From positions 186,001-250,000 of the forward strand of contig JAHLKT010000005.1 of NCBI GenBank assembly GCA_020444545.1: a DNA stretch of 64,000 nt. Direction: 5' to 3'. The notes under the pieces are model-generated. The model did not search any database. It was not told the origin of the DNA and saw only the letters and a list, made by a program, of their open reading frames with translations. A program made the translations under genes and the position numbers. This DNA comes from Desulfarculaceae bacterium. GTDB lineage: Bacteria > Desulfobacterota > Desulfarculia > Desulfarculales > Desulfarculaceae. Within the stretch, counting starts at the first letter, position 1. Each line of letters opens with the position of its first letter. This document shows positions 16,733 to 24,778 of the stretch, piece by piece.

Positions 16733-17530
16733 CTAACCGGCCACGGGCAAGGGGCCCTGTTCCAGCCAGGCGCCGTCGTCCCAGGTAAAGGAACGGCCCA
16801 GGGCCGGGGCGAACACGCCCTGGCTCAGGTGATAGGCGGCCACGTTCACCCGATCCACGCCCAGGGTGAGCACGTTGAAGGCGTTGGGTTCGCCGCGCAG
16901 GCGGTTGGAGGTGGCGGTGCCCGCTTCCACCACCAGCAAGCGTTGCTGGTCCCAAGGGCGGATCACCGTGTGGTGGAAATGCCCCGACAGGGCCAGGCGC
17001 ACCTCGAATCGGCGGGCCACCTCTGCCACCCGGGCCTGCCAGGCCTGCTGGCGTTCGCCCTCTTGGGCAAAGGCGGGATGGTGGGTGACCAGCAGGCGGG
17101 TGGCCCCGGCCGGGAGCTGGCTCAAACGGCGCTCCAGGCGTTCCAGCTTTTGACGGGGCGCGCCGCCGCCCTTCCAGCGCCAGGGGTTGGTGGTGTCAAG
17201 GCAGAGGACGGCCAGGCCCCCGTTCAACAGATAGGGGGAGTCCTTGGGGGTGACGTAGCGGTGAAAGTCCCGCAGTGGATCGGACACGCGCAGCACGGGT
17301 CGGTGCAGGGGCATGTCGTGGTTGCCGGGCAGGACCAGGCGGGGCCAGCGCAACTTGTCCAGAAAACGGCGGACCCCCAAAAACTGGCCGGGGCAGGCCC
17401 GCTGGGTCAGGTCGCCGCTGACGATGACCAGGGAGGGCTCCAGCTCGCCCAGGCATTGCAACAGGGCCTGGGGCGCGCCGGGTTGCAGGCTGCCGAAGTG
17501 CAGGTCCGAGATGTGGGCGATCACCGTCAC
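16733..17530 (-). CDS. Calcineurin-like metallophosphoesterase
   Basis: A 265-residue member of the metallophosphoesterase superfamily, hydrolysing phosphodiesters or monoesters with two metals. The metal motifs are in order: ISDLHFG (Asp9, His11), VSGDLTQ, GNHDMP, THHP and SGHFHH. I start at GTG 17530, which overlaps the stop of the preceding lipid kinase (GTGA). The frame upstream of it is only the shadow of that gene. Translational coupling with a lipid kinase hints at a phospholipid or nucleotide substrate; CpdA-like cAMP phosphodiesterases share this motif set. Confidence 0.92.
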   Translation of the reverse strand: MTVIAHISDLHFGSLQPGAPQALLQCLGELEPSLVIVSGDLTQRACPGQFLGVRRFLDKLRWPRLVLPGNHDMPLHRPVLRVSDPLRDFHRYVTPKDSPYLLNGGLAVLCLDTTNPWRWKGGGAPRQKLERLERRLSQLPAGATRLLVTHHPAFAQEGERQQAWQARVAEVARRFEVRLALSGHFHHTVIRPWDQQRLLVVEAGTATSNRLRGEPNAFNVLTLGVDRVNVAAYHLSQGVFAPALGRSFTWDDGAWLEQGPLPVAG

Positions 17531-18411
17531 GGAACCAACACCTCCAGGGCGCCGGGCAAGGAGGCCAGCTCCAGGGGCGGCTTGAAGCGCAGCACCTCGC
17601 CGTCGCACACCGCCTGCAGGCTGGGCTTGCGGCTCTCTAGCCGGGCCGAGGAAGCCCAGCACTGAGCCGCCTCTGGCAAAGGGTAGCGGCCCCGGGCGTC
17701 GTAAAAAGCGGCCTTTAACAGGGCCCAGGGCCCGCTGGCTGGGGACCAGAAAATGTCCAGGCCGCCTTGGTCCAGGGCCGCGCGGCTGGCCGGGTTGCCC
17801 TGGCCGTCCAGATAGCGGTTGTTGCCCACGAAGATAAGGTGGGAGCGGATGTCCTGGCGCTCGCCGTCGGCCTCCAGCACCACCTCCTCGCGGGGGCTGT
17901 GGGTCAGCACCTTGGCCAGGGCCCAGCCGGTGCTTACGAACTGCCCGGTCCAGGAGAGCCAGGACGCCTTTTCCCGCTCCCTCACCGCGCGAGGATAGAG
18001 CCCCAGGCTGAGGTTGTTGATGAACACCCGGTCATTGACTCGGGCCAAATCCACCCTGCGCCGCCGCCCCCGGGCGATGACCTCCACCGCCTCGTCCAGC
18101 TCCAGGGGAAGGCCCAGGTCCTTGGCAAAATGGTTTAGCGTGCCGGTGGGCAACACGCCCAGGGCCAGGCCGCGCTCATGGGCCAGGCCGGCGGCGTGGC
18201 TGATGGTGCCGTCCCCTCCGCCCACCACCAGCAGCTCCGAGGCCTGCCCGGCCGCCCGCTGCATGGCCTCGGCGATCTGGTCCGAGGGCTCGGCCCAGAG
18301 ACGCGCCTCCAGGCCCGCAGCCTCCAGGGCCTGGGAAACCTCCTGGGCCAACTCCCGCTCCGGGGTGGGGCCGGAGGAGAGGTTGACCACCACGTGAATG
18401 GCTTGGGTCAT
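17527..18411 (-). CDS. Diacylglycerol/sphingosine-kinase-like lipid kinase (YegS/DgkB type)
   Basis: A 294-residue lipid kinase with the DAGK catalytic motif GGGDGT at residues 64-69, and the GVLPTGTLNHFAKDLG segment at about 85-100. The C-terminal half carries the beta-sandwich typical of YegS. It phosphorylates a lipid or isoprenoid head group at the inner membrane. It is coupled to the following phosphoesterase by a 4-base overlap. The real lipid substrate cannot be told from sequence. Confidence 0.92.
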   Translation of the reverse strand: MTQAIHVVVNLSSGPTPERELAQEVSQALEAAGLEARLWAEPSDQIAEAMQRAAGQASELLVVGGGDGTISHAAGLAHERGLALGVLPTGTLNHFAKDLGLPLELDEAVEVIARGRRRRVDLARVNDRVFINNLSLGLYPRAVREREKASWLSWTGQFVSTGWALAKVLTHSPREEVVLEADGERQDIRSHLIFVGNNRYLDGQGNPASRAALDQGGLDIFWSPASGPWALLKAAFYDARGRYPLPEAAQCWASSARLESRKPSLQAVCDGEVLRFKPPLELASLPGALEVLVP

Positions 18412-18520
18412 GCTGCCGCCTCGCGCTGCTGGTGCCGAAAATCGCCGCGCGGCCTTTTCCGCCGCCGCATTTCCATGATACGCCAGGCGGTTTTTTCAGA
18501 TGGGCCGCCGGTCCCGGCCT

Positions 18521-20050
18521 CTAGGCCATCACCCGGTCCAGGCTGCGGTAGCCGATGGCCTCGCTGATATGGGGCAGCTCGATCTTCTCGCTGCCCTCCA
18601 GGTCGGCGATGGTGCGCGCGATCTTGTGGATGCGGCCATAGGCCCGGGCCGAGAGCCCCAGGCGCTCCATGGCCCGCTCCAGCAGGGTGAGGCCCTCGTT
18701 GCTAAGGCGGCAGTGCTCCCGGGTCTGGGCGGTGCTCATTTGGGCATTGGCGAATATGCCGCTGCCCCCCAGGCGCGCGGCCTGGCGCTCCCGGGCGGCC
18801 ACCACCGTCTGGCGCACCTGCGATGACGGCGGCCCGGCGGTGTCGGCGGCCAGTTCCTTGAAGGGCACCGCCGGCACCTCCACCTGGATGTCGATGCGGT
18901 CCATGAGCGGGCCGGAGACCCGGTTCAGGTAGTTGCGCACCTGGTGGGGGCCGCAGGTGCACTGGCGCTTGGGGTCGCCGTAGAACCCGCAGGGGCAGGG
19001 GTTCATGGCCCCCACCAGCATGAAGCGGGCCGGGAAATCCACCGTGGCCGCCGCCCGGGTAATGGTCACCCGGCCGGACTCCAGCGGCTGACGCAGTACC
19101 TCCAGGACGCTCTTTTTGAACTCGGGCAGCTCGTCCAAAAACAGCACCCCCTGGTGGGCCAGGCTCACCTCGCCGGGGCGGGGGATGGTGCCGCCGCCGA
19201 TAAGCCCGGCGTCGGAGATAGTGTGGTGCGGCGAGCGAAAGGGGCGGGTGCTCACCAGGGCCTGGCGGGGGGGCAGCACCCCGGCCACCGAGGCTACCTG
19301 GGTCACTTGCAGGGCTTCGGCAAAGCTGAGCGGGGGCAGGATTCCGGCCAGACGCCGGGCCAGCATGGTCTTGCCGCTGCCCGGAGGGCCCACCATCAAG
19401 ACGTTGTGCCCCCCGGCCGCGGCGATGGTCAGGGCGCGCTTCACGTGTTCCTGGCCCCGCACCTCGTTCAGGTCCAAGCCGCTACCCGCCTGGTCCCCGG
19501 CCAACAGGGCCGGGTCCGCCGTGGCCCGGGGCAGCTCCTCGCGGCCCACCAAGTGGTTGGCCACCTGGCCCAGGCGCGCGGCGGTGTACACGGTGAGCCC
19601 TTCCACCACCGCCGCTTCGGGCCCGTTGTCCGTGGGCACGATCACCGCTTTGAGGCCCTCGGCCTTGGCCCGCACCGCCATGGGCAGCACCCCGCGCACC
19701 GGCCGGATGGCCCCGTCCAGGGCCAGCTCGCCCACCACCCCCACGCCCATGAGCGCCTCGGAGGGCACCGTGCCCGAGGCGGCCAGAATCCCCAGGGCCA
19801 TAGGCAGGTCAAAGGCCGCGCCTTCTTTTTTGATGTCCGCGGGGGCCAGGTTCACGGTGATGCGGTTCACCGGCAGGGAGGCTCCGCTGTTGGCCAGGGC
19901 GGCGCGCACCCGCTCCTTGGACTCGCGCACCGCGCCGTCGGGCAGGCCCACCGTGTTGAAGGCGGGCAGCCCGGGGGCCAGGTCCACCTCCACTGATACG
20001 GTGTAGGCCTCCACCCCCAGCACGGCCATTGACGTGACGGTTGCCAGCAT
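18521..20050 (-). CDS. comM: YifB/ComM family Mg-chelatase-like AAA+ ATPase
   Basis: ComM is a hexameric helicase that promotes branch migration during natural transformation; YifB homologues are widespread even in species with no known competence. The 509-residue product has the N-terminal Lon-protease/S5-like domain (residues ~10-170), Walker A GPPGSGKT near 219-226, and a Mg-chelatase AAA+ module with the CPCGFYGDP cysteine segment near 350-360. I chose the ATG at 20050, since MLATVTSMAVLG is the conserved start; a longer frame begins at 20116. Confidence 0.95.
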   Translation of the reverse strand: MLATVTSMAVLGVEAYTVSVEVDLAPGLPAFNTVGLPDGAVRESKERVRAALANSGASLPVNRITVNLAPADIKKEGAAFDLPMALGILAASGTVPSEALMGVGVVGELALDGAIRPVRGVLPMAVRAKAEGLKAVIVPTDNGPEAAVVEGLTVYTAARLGQVANHLVGREELPRATADPALLAGDQAGSGLDLNEVRGQEHVKRALTIAAAGGHNVLMVGPPGSGKTMLARRLAGILPPLSFAEALQVTQVASVAGVLPPRQALVSTRPFRSPHHTISDAGLIGGGTIPRPGEVSLAHQGVLFLDELPEFKKSVLEVLRQPLESGRVTITRAAATVDFPARFMLVGAMNPCPCGFYGDPKRQCTCGPHQVRNYLNRVSGPLMDRIDIQVEVPAVPFKELAADTAGPPSSQVRQTVVAARERQAARLGGSGIFANAQMSTAQTREHCRLSNEGLTLLERAMERLGLSARAYGRIHKIARTIADLEGSEKIELPHISEAIGYRSLDRVMA

Positions 20051-20126
20051 GGTTTCCCCCCAGGATGAAAAGGCGCAACGGCCCCAAGTCTTAGCAAAAT
20101 AGTGCGGCTCGCACAAGGCTTAGGCC

Positions 20127-20155
20127 TTGACGGCCCCATACGGGGGCGGTATAAA
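20127..20155 (+). promoter_or_regulatory. Promoter of tRNA-Phe
   Basis: TTGACG (20127-20132), a 17-base spacer and TATAAA (20150-20155) form a good sigma-70 promoter about 45 bases before the tRNA. Confidence 0.82.
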
Positions 20156-20199
20156 AAGCACCGTACTTGGCGCCGCGCCCGCGGGGCCGAGCTATACGG

Positions 20200-20275
20200 G
20201 CCGAGGTAGCTCAGTTGGTAGAGCAGGGGACTGAAAATCCCCGTGTCGGCGGTTCAACTCCGTCCCTCGGCACCA
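20200..20275 (+). tRNA. tRNA-Phe (GAA)
   Basis: A complete 76-base cloverleaf: acceptor arms GCCGAGG / CCTCGGC, D arm GCTCAGTTGGTAGAGC, anticodon arm GGGGA-CTGAAAA-TCCCC with anticodon GAA, T arm GGCGG-TTCAACT-CCGTC, and an encoded CCA end. It lies just before an accessory region. tRNA genes are common integration targets, but I found no copy of its 3' end elsewhere in the window. Confidence 0.97.
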
Positions 20276-20284
20276 AAAAATATC

Positions 20285-20318
20285 AGCCACTTAGCCAATA
20301 TCGGCTAGGTGGCTTTTT
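20285..20318 (+). terminator. Terminator after tRNA-Phe
   Basis: AGCCACTTAGCC and GGCTAGGTGGCT pair around a short loop and lead into TTTTTG, a rho-independent terminator 9 bases after the tRNA. Confidence 0.88.
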
Positions 20319-20671
20319 GTGTGTAAACGCAATTTATCCCCGGACTCTCCCCGTGAAGTTTGGTACGGAGGACTATCTACCGGGCCGCGTACTGAGGAGG
20401 GTAAAGCTAAATCGGCCCAAAATGGCTTCAAGCCGGGATGGTCCAATACGAAGCCCATGGATGGTTGAAAAAACCTTACATTGAAGAGGCTGAAGCGCCG
20501 CACGAGAAAGCCCGAAAGATCGTGCTGATGCAGCCTACAACAATTGATCGTAGCAACAACATGTTGATTCAAGTTGATGCAGTTCAGAATTCAACCTTGC
20601 TTAGCACTATTTAAATTCTCATATTGGCCAAAGAGATATTGGTGCAAAGCTATTTGGATGTGCGGCCGACC
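20319..20671. other. AT-richer gene-poor stretch after tRNA-Phe
   Basis: Composition shifts toward AT compared with the flanking genes. The only open frame worth noting is 20438-20614 (+), 58 codons, starting MVQYEAHGWLKK; it has no clear ribosome site and I do not recognise it. No integrase fragment is recognisable. The stretch may be what remains of an integrated element. Confidence 0.4.
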
Positions 20672-21043
20672 TTAATCCTCTTTCAACCGCCCGCCACAAG
20701 AAGCGCAAAAACGATCTCCTGGCCCGGCTTCCCGACCACATCCTGGGCAGGTGGCTTGGTCAGCCTTTTCCACGGCCGCCGCGCCTGACTGCGGCAGTGA
20801 TGCCAGGAAATCATCCTGGGCCTGTAAGACAACCTGGGCCGGAGGGGCGCACACTACGGCCCGGGGGTTGGTCCCGCCTTGACAATCCAGCATCCACAGC
20901 GACTCAATGGTGCGCAGCAGACCCAGATGGGAGCGGGCCAGTTCACCATTTTCCCACCGGGGGACGGCCAGGAAGCCGTAGGCTAGAAAGCGGCTCAGAC
21001 GCCTGGCAGGGATATGGAATCCGTCTCCCCAGGCCCAAAAAGA
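20672..21043 (-). pseudogene. C-terminal remnant of a zinc-ribbon protein
   Basis: The minus-strand frame is open from a TAG at 21044-21046 down to the stop at 20672 and reads like protein throughout (for example FHIPARRLSRFLAYGFLAV, then RSHLGLLRTIESLWMLD). It ends in a zinc ribbon, CPGCGREAGPGDRFCASCGG. The only ATG, at 20893, would drop the first 50 plausible residues and has no good ribosome site, so this looks like the 3' end of a larger gene. A small functional 73-residue protein from 20893 is the alternative. I do not recognise the family. Confidence 0.5.
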
Positions 21044-21057
21044 CTAGGGCAGGAGGA

Positions 21058-22014
21058 CTACAATACATCGTCTTTATTGGTCATGGAGCGGCTTATGTTT
21101 CTTTTGCGTCTAATTGTTTCTAAATGAAAGAAATCTTCGTGATTAAAGCATCGTTCAGTGCGCGAGAAATTACATGGCTCATATGGCGCTGCTCTTAGGG
21201 ATAGATCGAAATCATCATCAAATATATTGCCCAGGGTGGTATTGCGATCTTTCAAGAAATATTGAAAGCACCGGTATATGTCCCCCGCCGGAGATATATA
21301 AATGTAGTCATGGCCTGTGGAACAATTTTCCTGCCAGTGATTGCTTATATTCTCGCTGAGGATTAAATCATTACCGTATAGGCTTCTGGTCCTTGCCTCG
21401 TCATCATAAAACGCCGGTATGAACCCTTCCTCGCTGGTGGGACAGTGCAAATCATAGCCGACATCCGTGCTAACCTTGAGTCCGTTGGCTTGGGCCAACG
21501 CCCTGATATGTTCCACTTGTTCAAAGTTGTCAGGAAACACCAAGCTGTTCACCACCACGTGAACGCCCTGGTCCCGCGCGAACCGCGCTGCCTCCACCAA
21601 CTTTTCGGCCGAGATCTGGGTGTGGTGATAGGTCATCCACAGGGATATTTTGTCGAGATTCGCTCCCTGGGCGAGCATATCCCAACGGCTTTTGACCAGC
21701 GACCCGTTGGTCACCAGTTCCAGATAATGGATGTTGGGCTGCTTGGACAGCCATGCGGCACCCCTCAGGAACTCTTCGCACGTGAACGGCTCACCAACAG
21801 TCTGCAGCCTTATCCCCACGGTCACCGGAAGCTGACTGACCCATTTGATTATCTTTTGGAACTTTTCGCTTCCAGTATCATCCTCCCAGAATTTGTCCTT
21901 GGAGCGTTGTTGGTCATGCTCTGGCTTGGTAGACGCGCAGTATGGACAATTGAAGTTGCACCTGACCATATCGATGATGGTCCATATCTCTAAAATGGAC
22001 GCGTTAATGCTCAT
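21058..22014 (-). CDS. Radical SAM protein with SPASM-like C terminus
   Basis: A 318-residue radical SAM protein. The cluster motif is CNFNCPYC (Cys19, Cys23, Cys26). A C-terminal cysteine set, with one Cys before TGHDYIYISPAGDIYRCF and others near PCNF and RCFNHE, looks like a SPASM or twitch domain for extra clusters. Proteins like this modify peptides or small molecules. Its codon use is more AT-rich than that of most genes here, which suggests transfer. It starts with AGGAAA before the ATG, 46 bases after the double transporter, and is the last gene of the minus-strand operon. No precursor peptide was identified next to it. Confidence 0.85.
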   Translation of the reverse strand: MSINASILEIWTIIDMVRCNFNCPYCASTKPEHDQQRSKDKFWEDDTGSEKFQKIIKWVSQLPVTVGIRLQTVGEPFTCEEFLRGAAWLSKQPNIHYLELVTNGSLVKSRWDMLAQGANLDKISLWMTYHHTQISAEKLVEAARFARDQGVHVVVNSLVFPDNFEQVEHIRALAQANGLKVSTDVGYDLHCPTSEEGFIPAFYDDEARTRSLYGNDLILSENISNHWQENCSTGHDYIYISPAGDIYRCFQYFLKDRNTTLGNIFDDDFDLSLRAAPYEPCNFSRTERCFNHEDFFHLETIRRKRNISRSMTNKDDVL

Positions 22015-22060
22015 GGCTTTCCTGTAAACCCCTCAATCTTTTCTTAAAGGCAAAATGGAC

Positions 22061-24778
22061 TCACTGTGGCGGCGGCTCCGCTCCCCCTCCCGTTGGGGAG
22101 ACCCTCTCCCCGGACCAGGAGGCCTCTATCTCCTCCAGAGTCCGCCCCTTGGTCTCCGGGAGATATTTCCAGCAAAGCAGTGCTCCGGCTGCCCCGATGG
22201 CTCCGAAGATCCAGAAGGTCAAGGCCGAACCTAGGGCGCTGAAGAATATGGGGAACAGCAGGGCGAACAGAAAGGAGAAGATGCTGTTAGCCCCCAGCAC
22301 CAAGCCCAGAGCCGCTCCCCTGACGCGTTGGGGATATATTTCGGACACCACCACGTTGGAGACCGGCCCCAGGCTGGCGGCGAAGGCTCCCACGAAGACG
22401 CCCAGTCCGCCCAAAAGCAGAGCGCGGGCCCAGAAGCCGCTCCACCCGGAATGGCCCAGCACCACCCCGGTCAGGATTAGAGCGGCGATCATTACCAACA
22501 GCCCCCACATGATCAGGGGCTTTCGGCCCAGGCGTTCCACCAGCCACATGGAAACCAGGGTAAAGGCCAGGTTCATCGCGCCCAAGCCGAAGGTGGCCAA
22601 AACCGAGGCGGTGTAGGAGCCGAAGCCGGCGCTTTGGAAAATGGTGGGGGCATACAGGATCAAGGCGTCGAAGCCGGTGAACACGGCCAGGAACATTAAT
22701 GCCATGCCCAACAGCAGGGGCGGCAGAAGCCTGGGGTTGAGCAACTCGTGCCACCCTCCCGCCTCTTCTTCGTCCCCTCCCTGGCTCATGGCCGCCAGAG
22801 CTGCCTGGGGGTCGCCGATCCCCATGCCCCTGAGCATCCTCAGGCTGGCGCTGCGCCGGCCGCGGCTGTAGAGCCAGCGGGGGGACTCGGGCAAAAAGAG
22901 CAGGCCCAGCCCGAAAACCGCGCTGGGGGCGGCCGCCGCCGCGAACATGTAGCGCCAGCCATCGGGCAGGGTCTCAAAGACCAGGGCCGCCAGGTAGGAC
23001 AGCAATATCCCCACCGCCAGGGTCGCCTGGCTTAGGGTCAGCAATCTGCCCCGGATCTCCGGCGGAGCTATCTCCGAGATATAGACGTAGCTGGCCACCG
23101 CCGCCACGCCCATGGTCAGGCCGATCAGGAACCTGGCCCCGATCAAGACGGGCAGGGTGTGCGCCAGGGCGCTGCCAAAGGCGCCGGCCACGAACAGGGC
23201 CGCCGTGGACATGAGCAAATAGCGCCGGCCAAAGAGGTCCGAAGCCTTACCCGCCATGATTTGACCGATGAACAGCCCGGCGCTCAACGAGCTGACCAGC
23301 ACGCCCTGTTCCAGGTTGCTGAGCCCCCACTCCTTGGTGAGCAGCACCACCGCCCCGGCGATTATGCCCACGTTGTACCCGATTATCAGCGCTCCCGTCC
23401 CGGCCACCGTGGTTATGGCGTAGTAGACCAGGTTGCCCTTCTTGAGGGCCTGGGCCCGTTCGACGAACAGGCGCTGGATTCGCTCCAGGGCCAGGCCCCC
23501 GGTCTCCATGAAATTTTTTCTGAGGAACCATAGCCCGGCAAAGGCCACGATGGCGAAGATCAGATAGAACCCGGTGTCCTCCAACTCCCGCAGGAAAAAC
23601 ACCGCGCCCGAGGCGTTGACCATGGCGAAGAGCCAGTGCGCCGCCACGGGGATGCTCATGGCCGCCCCCCGGATGCGCTGGGGGAAGACCTCGGCCACGA
23701 TCACCCAGAGCAGCGGACCCCAACTGAAGGAAAAGAAGGCGATATAGCTGGTGAGGCAGATCACGGCCAGGCGGCTGGAGATAAAAACATCGTGATCCAA
23801 AAAGCCCGATCCGGCCGCCAGAACGCTAAGGCTGAGGCCCATGCCCACCAGCCCGATGCGCAACAGCAGGCGGCGGCTGACCTTGTCCACCAGGGCCATG
23901 GCCACCAAGGTCATGACCAGGTTGACCAGGCTGAGCCCGATGGTGACCGCCAGGTTGGTGTCGGCCACGGCAAAGCCCTCATAGGTCAGGATGGTGGAGG
24001 CGTTGTAAAGAAAGGCGTTGATCCCCACGAACTGCTGGAAGAAGAACAGGCCCACCACGAAGAACAGGGCCAGGCGGATGGGCGGCGCGGCCAGGCGCAT
24101 CCAGGCGTCCTCGGACTGATGGGACAGGGACTCCTTGAGGTCGCGGATGATGGCCTCCGCGTCCGGGTCGCCGATTTTCCGGAAGTTGATGCGGGCTTCT
24201 TCTTCGTCCCCCATGGAGAGCAGCCAGCGGGGCGACTCCACCAGCCACAGCGAGGCCATGCTCAAAAAAACGCCGGGCACGGTGCCGATGATCAGCATGT
24301 GCCGCCAGCTCTCCTGGATGCCCTGCAAAAAATAGGGGACCACGTAGGACAGCATGATGCCGAAGGTAATGCCTAGCTGGTTGACCGTCACCAGCCTTCC
24401 GCGCATACGAGCCGGCGCGATTTCGGCGATGTAGAGCGGCGCGACCAGGGAGACCGCGCCCAGGGCGACCCCCACCAAGGCCCGGCAGGCGATAAACGCC
24501 TCGGGCGAATTGATCATGGCCCCGGAGAAGCTGCCCAGCACGAACAGGGCGGCGGTGGCCATGATGCAGTCGCGCCGGCCGATGTGATCGGCCACTATCC
24601 CCACCAGGGCCGCTCCGACCACGGCCCCGATCAGGACGGCACTTACCGCGAGCTCTTCCTGTAGGGGGGTGAGCTTCCAGGCCACGTTGAGCTGGGGCAG
24701 CACGCTGGAGATGACCCCGGTGTTATACCCGAACAACAGGCCCCCGATGGAGGCGATGCAGGCCATGAGCCAGGCCAT
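22061..24778 (-). CDS. Tandem fusion of two MFS sugar-porter domains (905 aa)
   Basis: Two complete sugar-porter-type MFS transporters are joined in one frame. Domain 1 (about 1-430) starts LLFGYNTGVISSVLP and has DHIGRRD, VESPRWLL and a degraded exit motif METGGLALERI. Domain 2 (about 445-890) starts IIGYNVGIIAGAVV and has DLFGRRY, LPESPRWL, ERLGRKP and LPETKGRTLEEIE. Each should have 12 membrane helices, giving about 24. A normal sugar porter is 450-500 residues. I see no stop or frameshift in the linker (about 425-460), so the fusion is intact. The ATG directly follows the aminotransferase stop (TAG-ATG), showing tight coupling. Substrate unknown; sugars, inositol or related polyols are usual. 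Confidence 0.93.
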   Translation of the reverse strand: MAWLMACIASIGGLLFGYNTGVISSVLPQLNVAWKLTPLQEELAVSAVLIGAVVGAALVGIVADHIGRRDCIMATAALFVLGSFSGAMINSPEAFIACRALVGVALGAVSLVAPLYIAEIAPARMRGRLVTVNQLGITFGIMLSYVVPYFLQGIQESWRHMLIIGTVPGVFLSMASLWLVESPRWLLSMGDEEEARINFRKIGDPDAEAIIRDLKESLSHQSEDAWMRLAAPPIRLALFFVVGLFFFQQFVGINAFLYNASTILTYEGFAVADTNLAVTIGLSLVNLVMTLVAMALVDKVSRRLLLRIGLVGMGLSLSVLAAGSGFLDHDVFISSRLAVICLTSYIAFFSFSWGPLLWVIVAEVFPQRIRGAAMSIPVAAHWLFAMVNASGAVFFLRELEDTGFYLIFAIVAFAGLWFLRKNFMETGGLALERIQRLFVERAQALKKGNLVYYAITTVAGTGALIIGYNVGIIAGAVVLLTKEWGLSNLEQGVLVSSLSAGLFIGQIMAGKASDLFGRRYLLMSTAALFVAGAFGSALAHTLPVLIGARFLIGLTMGVAAVASYVYISEIAPPEIRGRLLTLSQATLAVGILLSYLAALVFETLPDGWRYMFAAAAAPSAVFGLGLLFLPESPRWLYSRGRRSASLRMLRGMGIGDPQAALAAMSQGGDEEEAGGWHELLNPRLLPPLLLGMALMFLAVFTGFDALILYAPTIFQSAGFGSYTASVLATFGLGAMNLAFTLVSMWLVERLGRKPLIMWGLLVMIAALILTGVVLGHSGWSGFWARALLLGGLGVFVGAFAASLGPVSNVVVSEIYPQRVRGAALGLVLGANSIFSFLFALLFPIFFSALGSALTFWIFGAIGAAGALLCWKYLPETKGRTLEEIEASWSGERVSPTGGGAEPPPQ

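Noticed and set aside
20167-20484. 106-codon frame running through tRNA-Phe
   Set aside because: It overlaps a perfect tRNA gene and its terminator and has no ribosome site.
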